Made by a program: the position numbers and the translations under genes. Under the pieces are notes generated by a model. The model was not told the origin of the DNA. It searched no databases and worked only from the letters and a program-made list of their open reading frames with translations. Below, one piece after another: positions 1 to 6,979 of a DNA stretch of 28,320 nt. Source of the stretch: CAYYNP01 sp964472545 (GTDB taxonomy: Bacteria; Planctomycetota; Planctomycetia; Pirellulales; Thermoguttaceae); assembly GCA_964472545.1 (NCBI GenBank), contig CAYYNP010000110.1, positions 1 through 28,320 on the forward strand. Reading direction: 5' to 3'. Within the stretch, counting starts at the first letter, position 1. Each line of letters starts with the position of its first letter.

Positions 1-83
1 CGCAGCCGGGGGCGTATTTTCCTATTCACAGCAATTCGCCTTCACACCGGACGACCCCAGCCACCCATCCATTTCGCCGCAAC

Positions 84-1562
84 ATGACTCGCCCCCGCAA
101 TCCAACACACGGCCAACGCAGCCTCCGACGCAGCCTTGCCTTCCGCCTGGCAGCGGTCGCCGTGGGGCTGTTGCCGTTTGTGGCGATCGAGGGAGTGTTG
201 GCGATTCTGGGCGTGGGGCGGCCGGCGCAGCTCGACGACCCGTTTTTGGGCTTCAGCGAGGTGCATCCGCTGTTCGTGCTCGACGAGGACGGGGAGCGCT
301 ACGAGATCCCGCCCTCGCGGCAGGAGTTCTTTCGGCCCGAGTCATTTTCGGCCGAGAAGCCCGACGGCGAGTTTCGCATCTTCTGCCTGGGTGGGTCGAC
401 CGTCCAAGGACGGCCGTTTGCCACCGAGACGGCGTTTACCACCTGGCTCGAGATCAGCCTCGAAGCGGCCGACCCCGAGAGATCGTGGGACGTCATCAAC
501 TGCGGCGGCGTTTCGTATGCCAGCTATCGTTTGGTGCCGATCCTCGAAGAAGTGCTCGACTACGAGCCGGACTTGATCGTCGTCTACACCGGCCACAACG
601 AATTCCTCGAAGACCGCACGTACGCCCACATCAAGGGCCTGCCACCGGTGATCGCCCGGCCGTGGGGATGGCTGGCACAGACGCGGACCTGCACGCTGCT
701 GCGTCAAGGTTGCATGCGAGTGGCGGGCACCGAGAAGTCGGAGCGGACGACGCTGGGGCCGGAGACCGACGCGATCCTCGAATATCGCGACGGTCTCGCG
801 CAGTACTGCCGCGACGAGAAGTGGCGGCGCGACGTGATTGCACACTTCCGCTATAACGTCGCCCGCATGGTCGAGCTTGCCCGGGCGGCCGACGTGCCGT
901 TGTGGCTGGTCAACCCGGTCAGCAACCTCCGCGACTGCGCCCCGTTCAAGTCGCAACATCGTGACGGGCTGAGCGAGGAAGAACTACGGCAATGGGAGGC
1001 CCTCGGTGCCCAAGCTGCCGAAGCCGATCGGACCAACGTCTCGCAGTCGGTCGAGTTCCTCGAACAGGCACTGGCCATCGACGATCAACACGCCGGCGCC
1101 CATTACACGCTGGCGAAGTGTTACGACACGCTGGGCATGCTGTCCGAAGCCCGGGCGGAGTATCTGGCGGCCAAGGAGCACGACGTCTGTCCGCTGCGGA
1201 TGCTCGAGCCGATGCACGAGGCGGTGTTCGAGATCGGCCGCGCGACGGACACTCCGGTGGTCGACGTGCGAGAGCTGTTCGAGCGGGCCAGCGAGGGCAT
1301 CCCCAGCGGCTTTCTGTTGGTCGATCACGTCCACCCCTCGATCGCCGGCCACTGGATGATCGCCGACGCCCTGGCCGACGAGTTAGTGGACCAAGGCCTC
1401 GTCGATCCTTGCGACAACTGGAAAGAGACGAAAGACCGGCGATATCGCGAGCACCTCGCCGCGCTCGACAAGATGTACTTCTACCGCGGCCAAGAGCGGC
1501 TCGAGGCCCTGCGATTGTGGACCCTGGGCAAGGGCGACCGCCCGCGGCCGGCTGGGGAGTGA
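84..1562 (+). CDS. SGNH/GDSL hydrolase with N-terminal membrane anchor and internal TPR-like insert
   Basis: The 492-aa product carries the SGNH hydrolase blocks: GGST with nucleophile Ser105, a Gly pair near residues 141-142, the G-H-N-E block at 170-173, and the D-H-V-H block with Asp414 and His417 completing the triad. Residues about 19-44 are hydrophobic after a basic start, so an uncleaved anchor or signal peptide is likely, placing the enzyme outside the cytoplasm. Between blocks III and V, residues about 318-365 read like one or two TPR helices (alternating A, L, Y and G after an 'EQALAIDDQHAGAHYTLAKC' start). Family members are esterases or O-acyl (de)acetylases; the substrate here cannot be read from sequence. 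No clear Shine-Dalgarno precedes the ATG at 84, but the anchor supports this start. The gene stands alone, with no MBOAT acyltransferase partner in view. Confidence 0.88.
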   Translation: MTRPRNPTHGQRSLRRSLAFRLAAVAVGLLPFVAIEGVLAILGVGRPAQLDDPFLGFSEVHPLFVLDEDGERYEIPPSRQEFFRPESFSAEKPDGEFRIFCLGGSTVQGRPFATETAFTTWLEISLEAADPERSWDVINCGGVSYASYRLVPILEEVLDYEPDLIVVYTGHNEFLEDRTYAHIKGLPPVIARPWGWLAQTRTCTLLRQGCMRVAGTEKSERTTLGPETDAILEYRDGLAQYCRDEKWRRDVIAHFRYNVARMVELARAADVPLWLVNPVSNLRDCAPFKSQHRDGLSEEELRQWEALGAQAAEADRTNVSQSVEFLEQALAIDDQHAGAHYTLAKCYDTLGMLSEARAEYLAAKEHDVCPLRMLEPMHEAVFEIGRATDTPVVDVRELFERASEGIPSGFLLVDHVHPSIAGHWMIADALADELVDQGLVDPCDNWKETKDRRYREHLAALDKMYFYRGQERLEALRLWTLGKGDRPRPAGE

Positions 1563-1566
1563 GGGT

Positions 1567-1626
1567 ATAGTAGTCATCTCGCTCCGCGAGATGTCACGTC
1601 GTCTCGCGGAGCGAGACGACTACTAT
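1567..1626. repeat. REPIN-like palindromic doublet, family A
   Basis: Two 27-nt arms (1567-1593 and 1600-1626) are inverted copies with only two unpaired or wobble positions inside them. Each arm contains its own perfect hairpin with a 7-bp stem and a 3-nt loop (1576-1592 with loop TCC; 1601-1617 with loop GGA). The two differences between arms (A1576/C1617 and T1592/G1601) are exactly the closing pair of the small hairpins: A-T in the left unit, G-C in the right. The element lies just past the stop of the SGNH gene and before the oxidoreductase start. It resembles bacterial REP doublets, but no RAYT transposase is in the window. Confidence 0.85.
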
Positions 1627-1704
1627 GGACGACCGTTGCATCGGCACACGGCCCGAGCTATCATGGCATCGATTCGTGTTGATCCCCACAGGAGACCATA
1701 CTCG

Positions 1705-2979
1705 ATGGCATCTTCCCGACGACTCTCGCGGCGGCGGTTTATCGAGCGGGCTGCGACGCTTGCCGGCGGTGTCGCGTTGCCGTGGGCGATTCCCGCCAAC
1801 GTGTTGGCCGCCCCAAATCGGCCCGGAGCCAACGAACGCCTGGTGATCGGGTTCATCGGCACCGGCGGCCGGGCGCGGCAGTTGATGGACCACGTGCCGG
1901 CCGGCGGACGCATCGTGGCCATTTGCGACTGCTATCGCCAGCGGACCGTCGACACGCTCAACGAGAAGAAGACCGATTGGAAGACCTATCAAGATCATCG
2001 CCGAATGATCGACGAGGAAGATCTCGACGCGGTCGTAGTGGCCACGCCCGACCACGCCCGCGTGTTGCCGTGCATCCATGCCTGCCAGGCGGGCTTGGAC
2101 GTCTACGCCGAAAAGCCGTTGACCGTGGCGATTGCCGAGGGCCGGGCGCTGGTCAACGCGGTGCGGAAGTACGGCCGCGTTTTTCAGGTCGGCAGCCAGC
2201 AGCGGACGATGGAGATGAACCGCTTTGCCTGCGAGTTGGTCCGCACCGGAGGGATCGGCAAGATCCGGGCCGTGTTGGGCATTTCCTACACCGGGCCGCG
2301 AGACTATACCGGGTTGCCGCCGCAGCCCGTGCCCGAGGGCGACGATTGGGACGTCTGGCAGTCGCAGGCCCCCGCGCGGCCGTTCAACCACGCGCTGCAG
2401 TTCGGCTGGATGCAGTGGCGGGCGTATTCCGGCGGCGAGATGACCAACTGGGGGGCGCACGGCTGCGACCAGATCCAATGGGCCCTGGGGGCCAGCCAAA
2501 CCGGCCCGGTCGAGGTCTGGCCCACGTCGCCGGGCTCGCACGGCAACGTGCGGATGCGCTACGCCAACGGCGTGGAGGTCCGCTACGAGTTGAAGCAGGG
2601 GCCGCACGGCGGGGGCGTCTTCGTGGGCGAAGACTGCAAGATCGAGATCAACCGCAACAAGTTCACCACCAACCCGGTCGACTTCGTCAAAGACCCGCCC
2701 GATCCGGCCGAGGCCCAGTCGTGGGAAGGCGCCGGCTGGATCGCCCGGCCGCATATTCAGAATTGGCTCGATTGTATCAAGACTCGCGAGCGGCCCAACG
2801 CCGACGTGGAGATCGGCCACCGTTCGATCACCGTTTGCCACTTAGCCAACATCGCCCGGCAAGTCGGCCGCCGCCTTCGTTGGGACCCGAATCGGGAGTT
2901 GTTCGTCGGCGACGACGAGGCCAACTGCTACGTCGATCGTCCGCGGCGCAAGGGGTATGAGTTGCCGGACTTGGCGTAA
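1705..2979 (+). CDS. Tat-exported Gfo/Idh/MocA family oxidoreductase (first copy)
   Basis: The 424-aa product is an NAD(P)-dependent sugar or cyclitol dehydrogenase-like protein. The N-terminus has a twin-arginine signal (SRRRFIERAA at residues 8-17, then a hydrophobic stretch ending near A35-A36). The Rossmann glycine motif GFIGTGGRA lies at 49-57, the family EKP motif at 136-138, and a GG-x-x-x-x-W-x-x-H-x-x-D pattern puts the presumed catalytic His at 252 and Asp at 255. I chose the ATG at 1705 because CAGGAG lies about 8 nt upstream and it begins the Tat signal. An upstream in-frame ATG at 1591 falls inside the palindromic repeat. The C-terminus (DDEAN...RPRRKGYELP) matches that of the second copy at 6980. 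The substrate is unknown; exported members may work on extracytoplasmic sugars. Confidence 0.93.
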   Translation: MASSRRLSRRRFIERAATLAGGVALPWAIPANVLAAPNRPGANERLVIGFIGTGGRARQLMDHVPAGGRIVAICDCYRQRTVDTLNEKKTDWKTYQDHRRMIDEEDLDAVVVATPDHARVLPCIHACQAGLDVYAEKPLTVAIAEGRALVNAVRKYGRVFQVGSQQRTMEMNRFACELVRTGGIGKIRAVLGISYTGPRDYTGLPPQPVPEGDDWDVWQSQAPARPFNHALQFGWMQWRAYSGGEMTNWGAHGCDQIQWALGASQTGPVEVWPTSPGSHGNVRMRYANGVEVRYELKQGPHGGGVFVGEDCKIEINRNKFTTNPVDFVKDPPDPAEAQSWEGAGWIARPHIQNWLDCIKTRERPNADVEIGHRSITVCHLANIARQVGRRLRWDPNRELFVGDDEANCYVDRPRRKGYELPDLA

Positions 2980-3010
2980 GATTGGCCAAGTGAGACGCCG
3001 GCCACCGAGC

Positions 3011-3097
3011 GTCTAGCCGCCGCCGGTACGGCGGCGTTGTTGACGAGTGACGTTTGCGTATTCGGAGATTACACCGCCGTGCCGGCGGCGGCTAAAC
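3011..3097. repeat. REPIN-like palindromic doublet, family B
   Basis: Arms 3011-3037 and 3071-3097 are inverted copies matching at 24 of 27 positions, all three differences being transitions. Each arm holds a smaller hairpin: 3016-3022 with 3029-3035, and 3074-3079 with 3086-3091. The spacer is 33 nt. The right arm ends about 16 nt before the start codon of the beta-lactamase-fold gene, so it lies in that gene's leader or promoter region. The sequence is unrelated to family A. The overall architecture suggests a REP-type mobile palindrome. Confidence 0.8.
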
Positions 3098-3112
3098 GGG
3101 AGAACTTGCGAA

Positions 3113-4864
3113 ATGACGGCACCCCTGATTCCGCTCTCCAAACGACATGTCCTGCTGCCGTTCGTGATCACGCCGCTGCTGTTCGCAACCGCTGTCGGCG
3201 TCAAAGCGGTGGAAGTCGACTACACGGAGACCATTGCCCGGCTCGAACGACTCGTCGACGCGGAACTCGAGCGCGGCATCCTCACCGGTGTTTCCATCGC
3301 CCTGGTTGACGACCAGCGGATCGTCCTTTCCGACGGCTTCGGCTTCGCCGATCACACGACCCGGCGGCCGGCCACGCGGGAGACCGTCTATCGGGCCGGT
3401 TCGATCTCGAAGCTCTTTACGGCCCTGGCGGCGATGCAGCTTGCCGAGCGGGAGAAGCTCGATATCGATCGGCCGGTGACCGATGCTTGGCCGGAGTTCC
3501 GCATCGTCGTGCCGTTTGCCGACGCCGATCCCATCACGCTGCGGCAGTTGATGTGCCATCGCTCGGGACTTGTGCGCGAGTCGCCGGTGGGTGGGTATTT
3601 CGACCCGCACGAAGTCTCGATCGACGAAGCCGTGACCAGCCTGGCCGACTGTGTGTTGGTGCATCGGCCGAACACGGTGACGAAGTACTCCAACGCCGGG
3701 GTGACCGTCGTGGGACATGTCGTCTCCGAGGTCTCCGGTAGGCCGTTTGCCGTCTACCAGCGGAAACACCTGCTGGGGCCGATTGGAATGACAAGCTCCG
3801 GCTTTCTCGCCAAGGGGAAGATCCGCCGGCAACTCTCCACCAGCTACATGCAGGTGGCCGACGGCCGCGGCGGTTTCCGGCGGATCGAGACGCCCTGGTT
3901 CGAGTTGGGCATGATCCCCGCCGGCAACCTCTACACCACGGCCGACGACCTGGGGCGGTTTCTCTCGTTTCTGTTTGCCGAAGGTACGGTCGACGGGAAG
4001 CAGATCGTCAAGCCGGAGACGCTGGCCGAGATGTTCACACCGCAGTTGATCGACGGCGACTCGGGCTTCGGGCTCGGCTTCCACGTCGATCAATTCCACG
4101 GTCACAAACGGATCGGCCACACCGGCGCCGTCTATGGCTTCACCTCGTCGGTCGCCGGCATTCCCGAGTTGAAAGTGGGCGCCGTCGTGCTGGCCAACGA
4201 AGACATCGCCACCGGGCCGGTCCGCAAGCTGGCCACCGCCGCGCTGGGGTGGATGGTCGATGCTCAGTCGGAGACCGAAGAGCCGTCCGAGAAGGAGTCG
4301 GCCGATGACGAGGCCGAAGAGACACCGTCGGACGATGAATCGTTCGACGCAGGGCCTTTCGTGGGGCACTACGAATCGGAGGGTTACTGGGCGCGGATCG
4401 AACCGGCCGACGGCGGTTTGGTAGCCGTCGTTTCCGGCCAGCGGCTCACGCTCACCGCCGACGGTCCCGACCGATTCAAGGCCGACGGACGCTGGACCAC
4501 CGACGCCCCGTTCGAGTTCTTTCGCGACGGCGACGATCGCGAGACGCAGTTCAAGGCCTTACGCCAGACCTTCCGCCGCATCGATCCCGACGCCGTGCCG
4601 GAAGCCCCCGAAGCCTGGCAAGCCTTCCTTGGCAGTTACGGCCCGGAGTTCATCCCGCTGATCGTCTCGATCCGCTACGGCCACCTCTACGCGATGACCG
4701 AGAACATGGTCGACTATCGGCTCACGCCGCTGAATCGCACCGTCTTCAAGATGTCGCCGGGCATGTATCTCGGCGAGGAGTTGGTCTTCCAGCCCGACGA
4801 AACCGGCCGCGTCCATTCGGCCGTGTTGGCCGGCATGGTGCTGCGGCGGATCGAGCTTGACTAA
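3113..4864 (+). CDS. Exported serine beta-lactamase-fold hydrolase (class C/PBP-related)
   Basis: The 583-aa product has all three active-site motifs of the serine beta-lactamase/DD-peptidase superfamily: S97-I-S-K100, Y192-S-N194 and H336-T-G338. A signal peptide is visible at residues about 8-32. The catalytic domain runs about 38-385. An acidic Glu/Ser/Asp-rich linker (about 386-410) leads to a C-terminal beta-rich domain (about 411-583), as in family members acting as esterases or peptidases rather than antibiotic resistance enzymes. HTG in place of KTG is common in esterase-like and class C-related members, so drug hydrolysis should not be assumed. The ATG at 3113 is preceded by GGGAGA about 9 nt upstream and starts the signal peptide; an in-frame ATG at 3047 lies inside the palindromic repeat region. 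Confidence 0.92.
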   Translation: MTAPLIPLSKRHVLLPFVITPLLFATAVGVKAVEVDYTETIARLERLVDAELERGILTGVSIALVDDQRIVLSDGFGFADHTTRRPATRETVYRAGSISKLFTALAAMQLAEREKLDIDRPVTDAWPEFRIVVPFADADPITLRQLMCHRSGLVRESPVGGYFDPHEVSIDEAVTSLADCVLVHRPNTVTKYSNAGVTVVGHVVSEVSGRPFAVYQRKHLLGPIGMTSSGFLAKGKIRRQLSTSYMQVADGRGGFRRIETPWFELGMIPAGNLYTTADDLGRFLSFLFAEGTVDGKQIVKPETLAEMFTPQLIDGDSGFGLGFHVDQFHGHKRIGHTGAVYGFTSSVAGIPELKVGAVVLANEDIATGPVRKLATAALGWMVDAQSETEEPSEKESADDEAEETPSDDESFDAGPFVGHYESEGYWARIEPADGGLVAVVSGQRLTLTADGPDRFKADGRWTTDAPFEFFRDGDDRETQFKALRQTFRRIDPDAVPEAPEAWQAFLGSYGPEFIPLIVSIRYGHLYAMTENMVDYRLTPLNRTVFKMSPGMYLGEELVFQPDETGRVHSAVLAGMVLRRIELD

Positions 4865-4962
4865 GAAGCGAGCGGCAAACCGAGGCACATCCTTCGCCGG
4901 GGTGGCTGGTAGTCGCGGGGTTGCCCACGAAGCTGCGCCCGCATCGGCCGAATGGTGATGTG

Positions 4963-5928
4963 TTAGATCGGGATTTGCTCCCACGATCGTACATCCGGGC
5001 AGTTGTTGCGGAACTTCGCAATGGCGAACGTCACCTCTTCGTAAGTCTCCGTATCGAGGAGTTCTTCGAGGTAGAGAACGCGTCGGGCCACGGACCTCAA
5101 TTGGAAGCACCAGTAGAACGTCATCAAGGGGTTGATCCATACGCTGTTGCCGGACGTACGCTGCGTGGAGTGATAGGCTCCAAAGCGGCCCTCCAGTGCG
5201 GAGAGGATCGAGCTGCAAACAATACTGGCGACGTCTTCCCGCATCGAGCGGCGCACCCATCGGCAGGCTTCCACGTACTTCCGCACGGCCGGCATGGAAC
5301 TGGTCAGCGAAATGGCCCCGAGGAAGCCGCCGTTCTCGGTCAACTCGGCCACAGCCTCGAGCGCCTGAGCGTGGCACACCCCGTGATACCAATCCACACC
5401 GAATCCCAGGCAAGCCAGCAGCTTGCGAGGCACGTCGAGTTGATCGACCGCCGCAATACTCGCCATATCCTCCGACGGCGTCGCCAAACCGGCCTCGTCG
5501 CCCCGCATCAGGCTATCGGTGCCGCCGTCGACCAGCACCACCGTATCGATGCCCAATTCGTCGACCAGCTTGCGATAGCCGGCCAGCAGTGGTTTCACGC
5601 CCGTGCGGTGAAACGAGTAGATTGGCACCTCCTGGCCATTTGCGCGGAACCAAGCGGAAAGCGTCTGCTCCGGGAAGTAGACCGCGTAGCCTTGAGAATC
5701 GGCGGTCACTTCGACCAACGACGGCGTCAGCCAGCGTCCGACCGACGGGATCAAACTGGAGAACGAGAGATTTGCCAGGAACACGTTGCGTCCGGATTCG
5801 CGCAGCGAGAAGTACAACGGCAACCCACTGAAGACATCGAAGCCTCCGCCGGCGCCGGCGATCAGTACGGACCGGCTGTTGTCGAGTTGCTCGAAGAACG
5901 GCAATTCAAGCGAAGTCGGTTTGCTCAT
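4963..5928 (-). CDS. DUF1152 family protein
   Basis: The 321-aa product matches my recollection of the DUF1152 family, a group without a characterised function. The hallmark is the glycine-rich V-L-I-A-G-A-G-G-G-F-D-V segment at residues 21-32, which looks like a nucleotide- or cofactor-binding loop. A second conserved stretch, VLVDGGTDSLMRGDE, lies at about 131-145 and supplies acidic residues. No signal peptide or membrane segment is apparent, so the protein is probably cytoplasmic. It is the downstream gene of a two-gene unit: its start is 40 bp after the stop of the ATP-grasp gene, and AGGA lies about 8 nt before the ATG. Pairing with an ATP-grasp ligase suggests a shared pathway, but the reaction is unknown. 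Confidence 0.82.
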   Translation of the reverse strand: MSKPTSLELPFFEQLDNSRSVLIAGAGGGFDVFSGLPLYFSLRESGRNVFLANLSFSSLIPSVGRWLTPSLVEVTADSQGYAVYFPEQTLSAWFRANGQEVPIYSFHRTGVKPLLAGYRKLVDELGIDTVVLVDGGTDSLMRGDEAGLATPSEDMASIAAVDQLDVPRKLLACLGFGVDWYHGVCHAQALEAVAELTENGGFLGAISLTSSMPAVRKYVEACRWVRRSMREDVASIVCSSILSALEGRFGAYHSTQRTSGNSVWINPLMTFYWCFQLRSVARRVLYLEELLDTETYEEVTFAIAKFRNNCPDVRSWEQIPI

Positions 5929-5968
5929 GGCGGTATCCTACGCGTCTTCTCTTGTCGATCGAAGGCTC

Positions 5969-6757
5969 TCATGATGCTCGCCGAATCCACTCAACAACAA
6001 ACTCCCGATAGGCCTCCCAGATCTCCGGAAACCGAGTGACGTTCGGCATGTGGTTTACCTCCAGCAAGTGTTTGGTGCCGTCGTCGGCGATCATGTAATC
6101 GTTGGCGATCAGTTCGAGCCCGAAGCCGTCTTGAACGCGCCGTGTGTCTTCGAGCAGTTCGGGATCGATCGCCGTGAGCGCGGCCGTTTCATGGTGGATC
6201 GACTTGCGCCAATCATCGCCTTCCAACCGAATCTGCCAGCTCTCGTTGCCGATCAACACCACGCGGACGGCCTGGCCGAAAATGAAGGGCTCGACGATGC
6301 TCGCCTGGTCGATTTGCCGGCTGCCGCAGAAGCGGACCTTGTTCTCGCCGCAATGCCAATTCCCCCATTTGGCGACCATCTCCGAGTCGCAGCGGAACGT
6401 CGTCCCGGGTGCTGCGTAGCCGCGTTGGAGTTCACCAAAGCGAGTATAACCGAGGGCGCGTACCAGGCAAGGGAGCTTCAGCCGGCAGTCCATCATCGCC
6501 CGAGCGGATGGCAGGCACGGACCGCCCCAGAGCGCCAGCGCAGCGATGAAGTCCAGATCATCCTCGAAGATCCCGTGAAACACGACTCTCGAAACGGGCG
6601 AAAACCGTACGCTCTCCTCGCGCTCGACCAACAGCTTGCCGTTTTGGACCTTCAGCGGCGGGAGCGTTTCATGCGCGATCACTGGTACTTCGAGTCGTTC
6701 TCGAATCTCGGCGTACTCTGGTTCGTCCAATCCGACGATGCAGAGGCGTTCGGCCAT
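5969..6757 (-). CDS. ATP-grasp domain protein (RimK-like ligase fold)
   Basis: The 262-aa product shows the layout of an ATP-grasp carbon-nitrogen or carbon-thiol ligase. Residues 1-80 form an N-terminal domain. A C-L-P-S-A-R-A-M-M-D stretch (81-90) stands where related enzymes carry the lid. VEPFIFGQAVRVVLIG (155-170) matches the strand holding the adenine-linker Glu and following Arg. The D220...E233-V-N235 pattern, in LLEVNHMPN, supplies the metal-binding Asp, Glu and Asn. Family enzymes join a carboxylate to an amine or thiol using ATP. The substrate cannot be predicted; peptide tags, amino acid ligation and glutathione-like products are all possible. GGAAAGAAGG precedes the ATG. It is the promoter-proximal gene of the pair with the DUF1152 gene and is divergent from the oxidoreductase at 6980. 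Confidence 0.82.
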   Translation of the reverse strand: MAERLCIVGLDEPEYAEIRERLEVPVIAHETLPPLKVQNGKLLVEREESVRFSPVSRVVFHGIFEDDLDFIAALALWGGPCLPSARAMMDCRLKLPCLVRALGYTRFGELQRGYAAPGTTFRCDSEMVAKWGNWHCGENKVRFCGSRQIDQASIVEPFIFGQAVRVVLIGNESWQIRLEGDDWRKSIHHETAALTAIDPELLEDTRRVQDGFGLELIANDYMIADDGTKHLLEVNHMPNVTRFPEIWEAYREFVVEWIRRAS

Positions 6758-6869
6758 GGGCCCTTCTTTCCTGGGAAATCTATCAGTGAGTCTACACCGG
6801 GAGCGCCAATGCCCCGGTCCTCGTAAGAAGGACGCCCCGCGCCGTCGGGAGGTTCACCCGCAATACACC

Positions 6870-6936
6870 TCGAATTTCGCCTGGATTTCGTGTATGCTAG
6901 TCTCTGTTGGAAATCCCGCCGCTGAGCGCGGTTTCC
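6870..6936 (+). promoter_or_regulatory. Weak putative promoter followed by a leader hairpin
   Basis: A TATGCT box (6893-6898, four of six consensus bases) has a poor -35 (TCGAAT, 6870-6875) 17 nt upstream. About 10 nt past it lies an 11-position hairpin (6909-6919 with 6926-6936, one mismatch and one wobble, 6-nt loop), which would be in the 5' leader of the oxidoreductase starting at 6980. This sits in the 222-bp divergent spacer, so the ATP-grasp promoter should also be here, but none could be picked out. Confidence 0.3.
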
Positions 6937-6979
6937 CCCCGAAGAAGCCCACCCGACCCATCCCACATGGAGTTGAATC

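Noticed and set aside
342..959. Minus-strand open frame of 205 codons inside the SGNH hydrolase gene
   Set aside because: Antisense shadow of a gene with intact catalytic motifs; no recognisable product.
1591..1704. Upstream in-frame start of the first oxidoreductase
   Set aside because: It lies inside the palindromic repeat, and the Tat signal with ribosome binding site begins at 1705.
3113..4864. Antibiotic-resistance beta-lactamase
   Set aside because: The motifs fit the wide superfamily; HTG in place of KTG and the C-terminal extra domain suit an esterase or peptidase-like hydrolase, so resistance is not supported.
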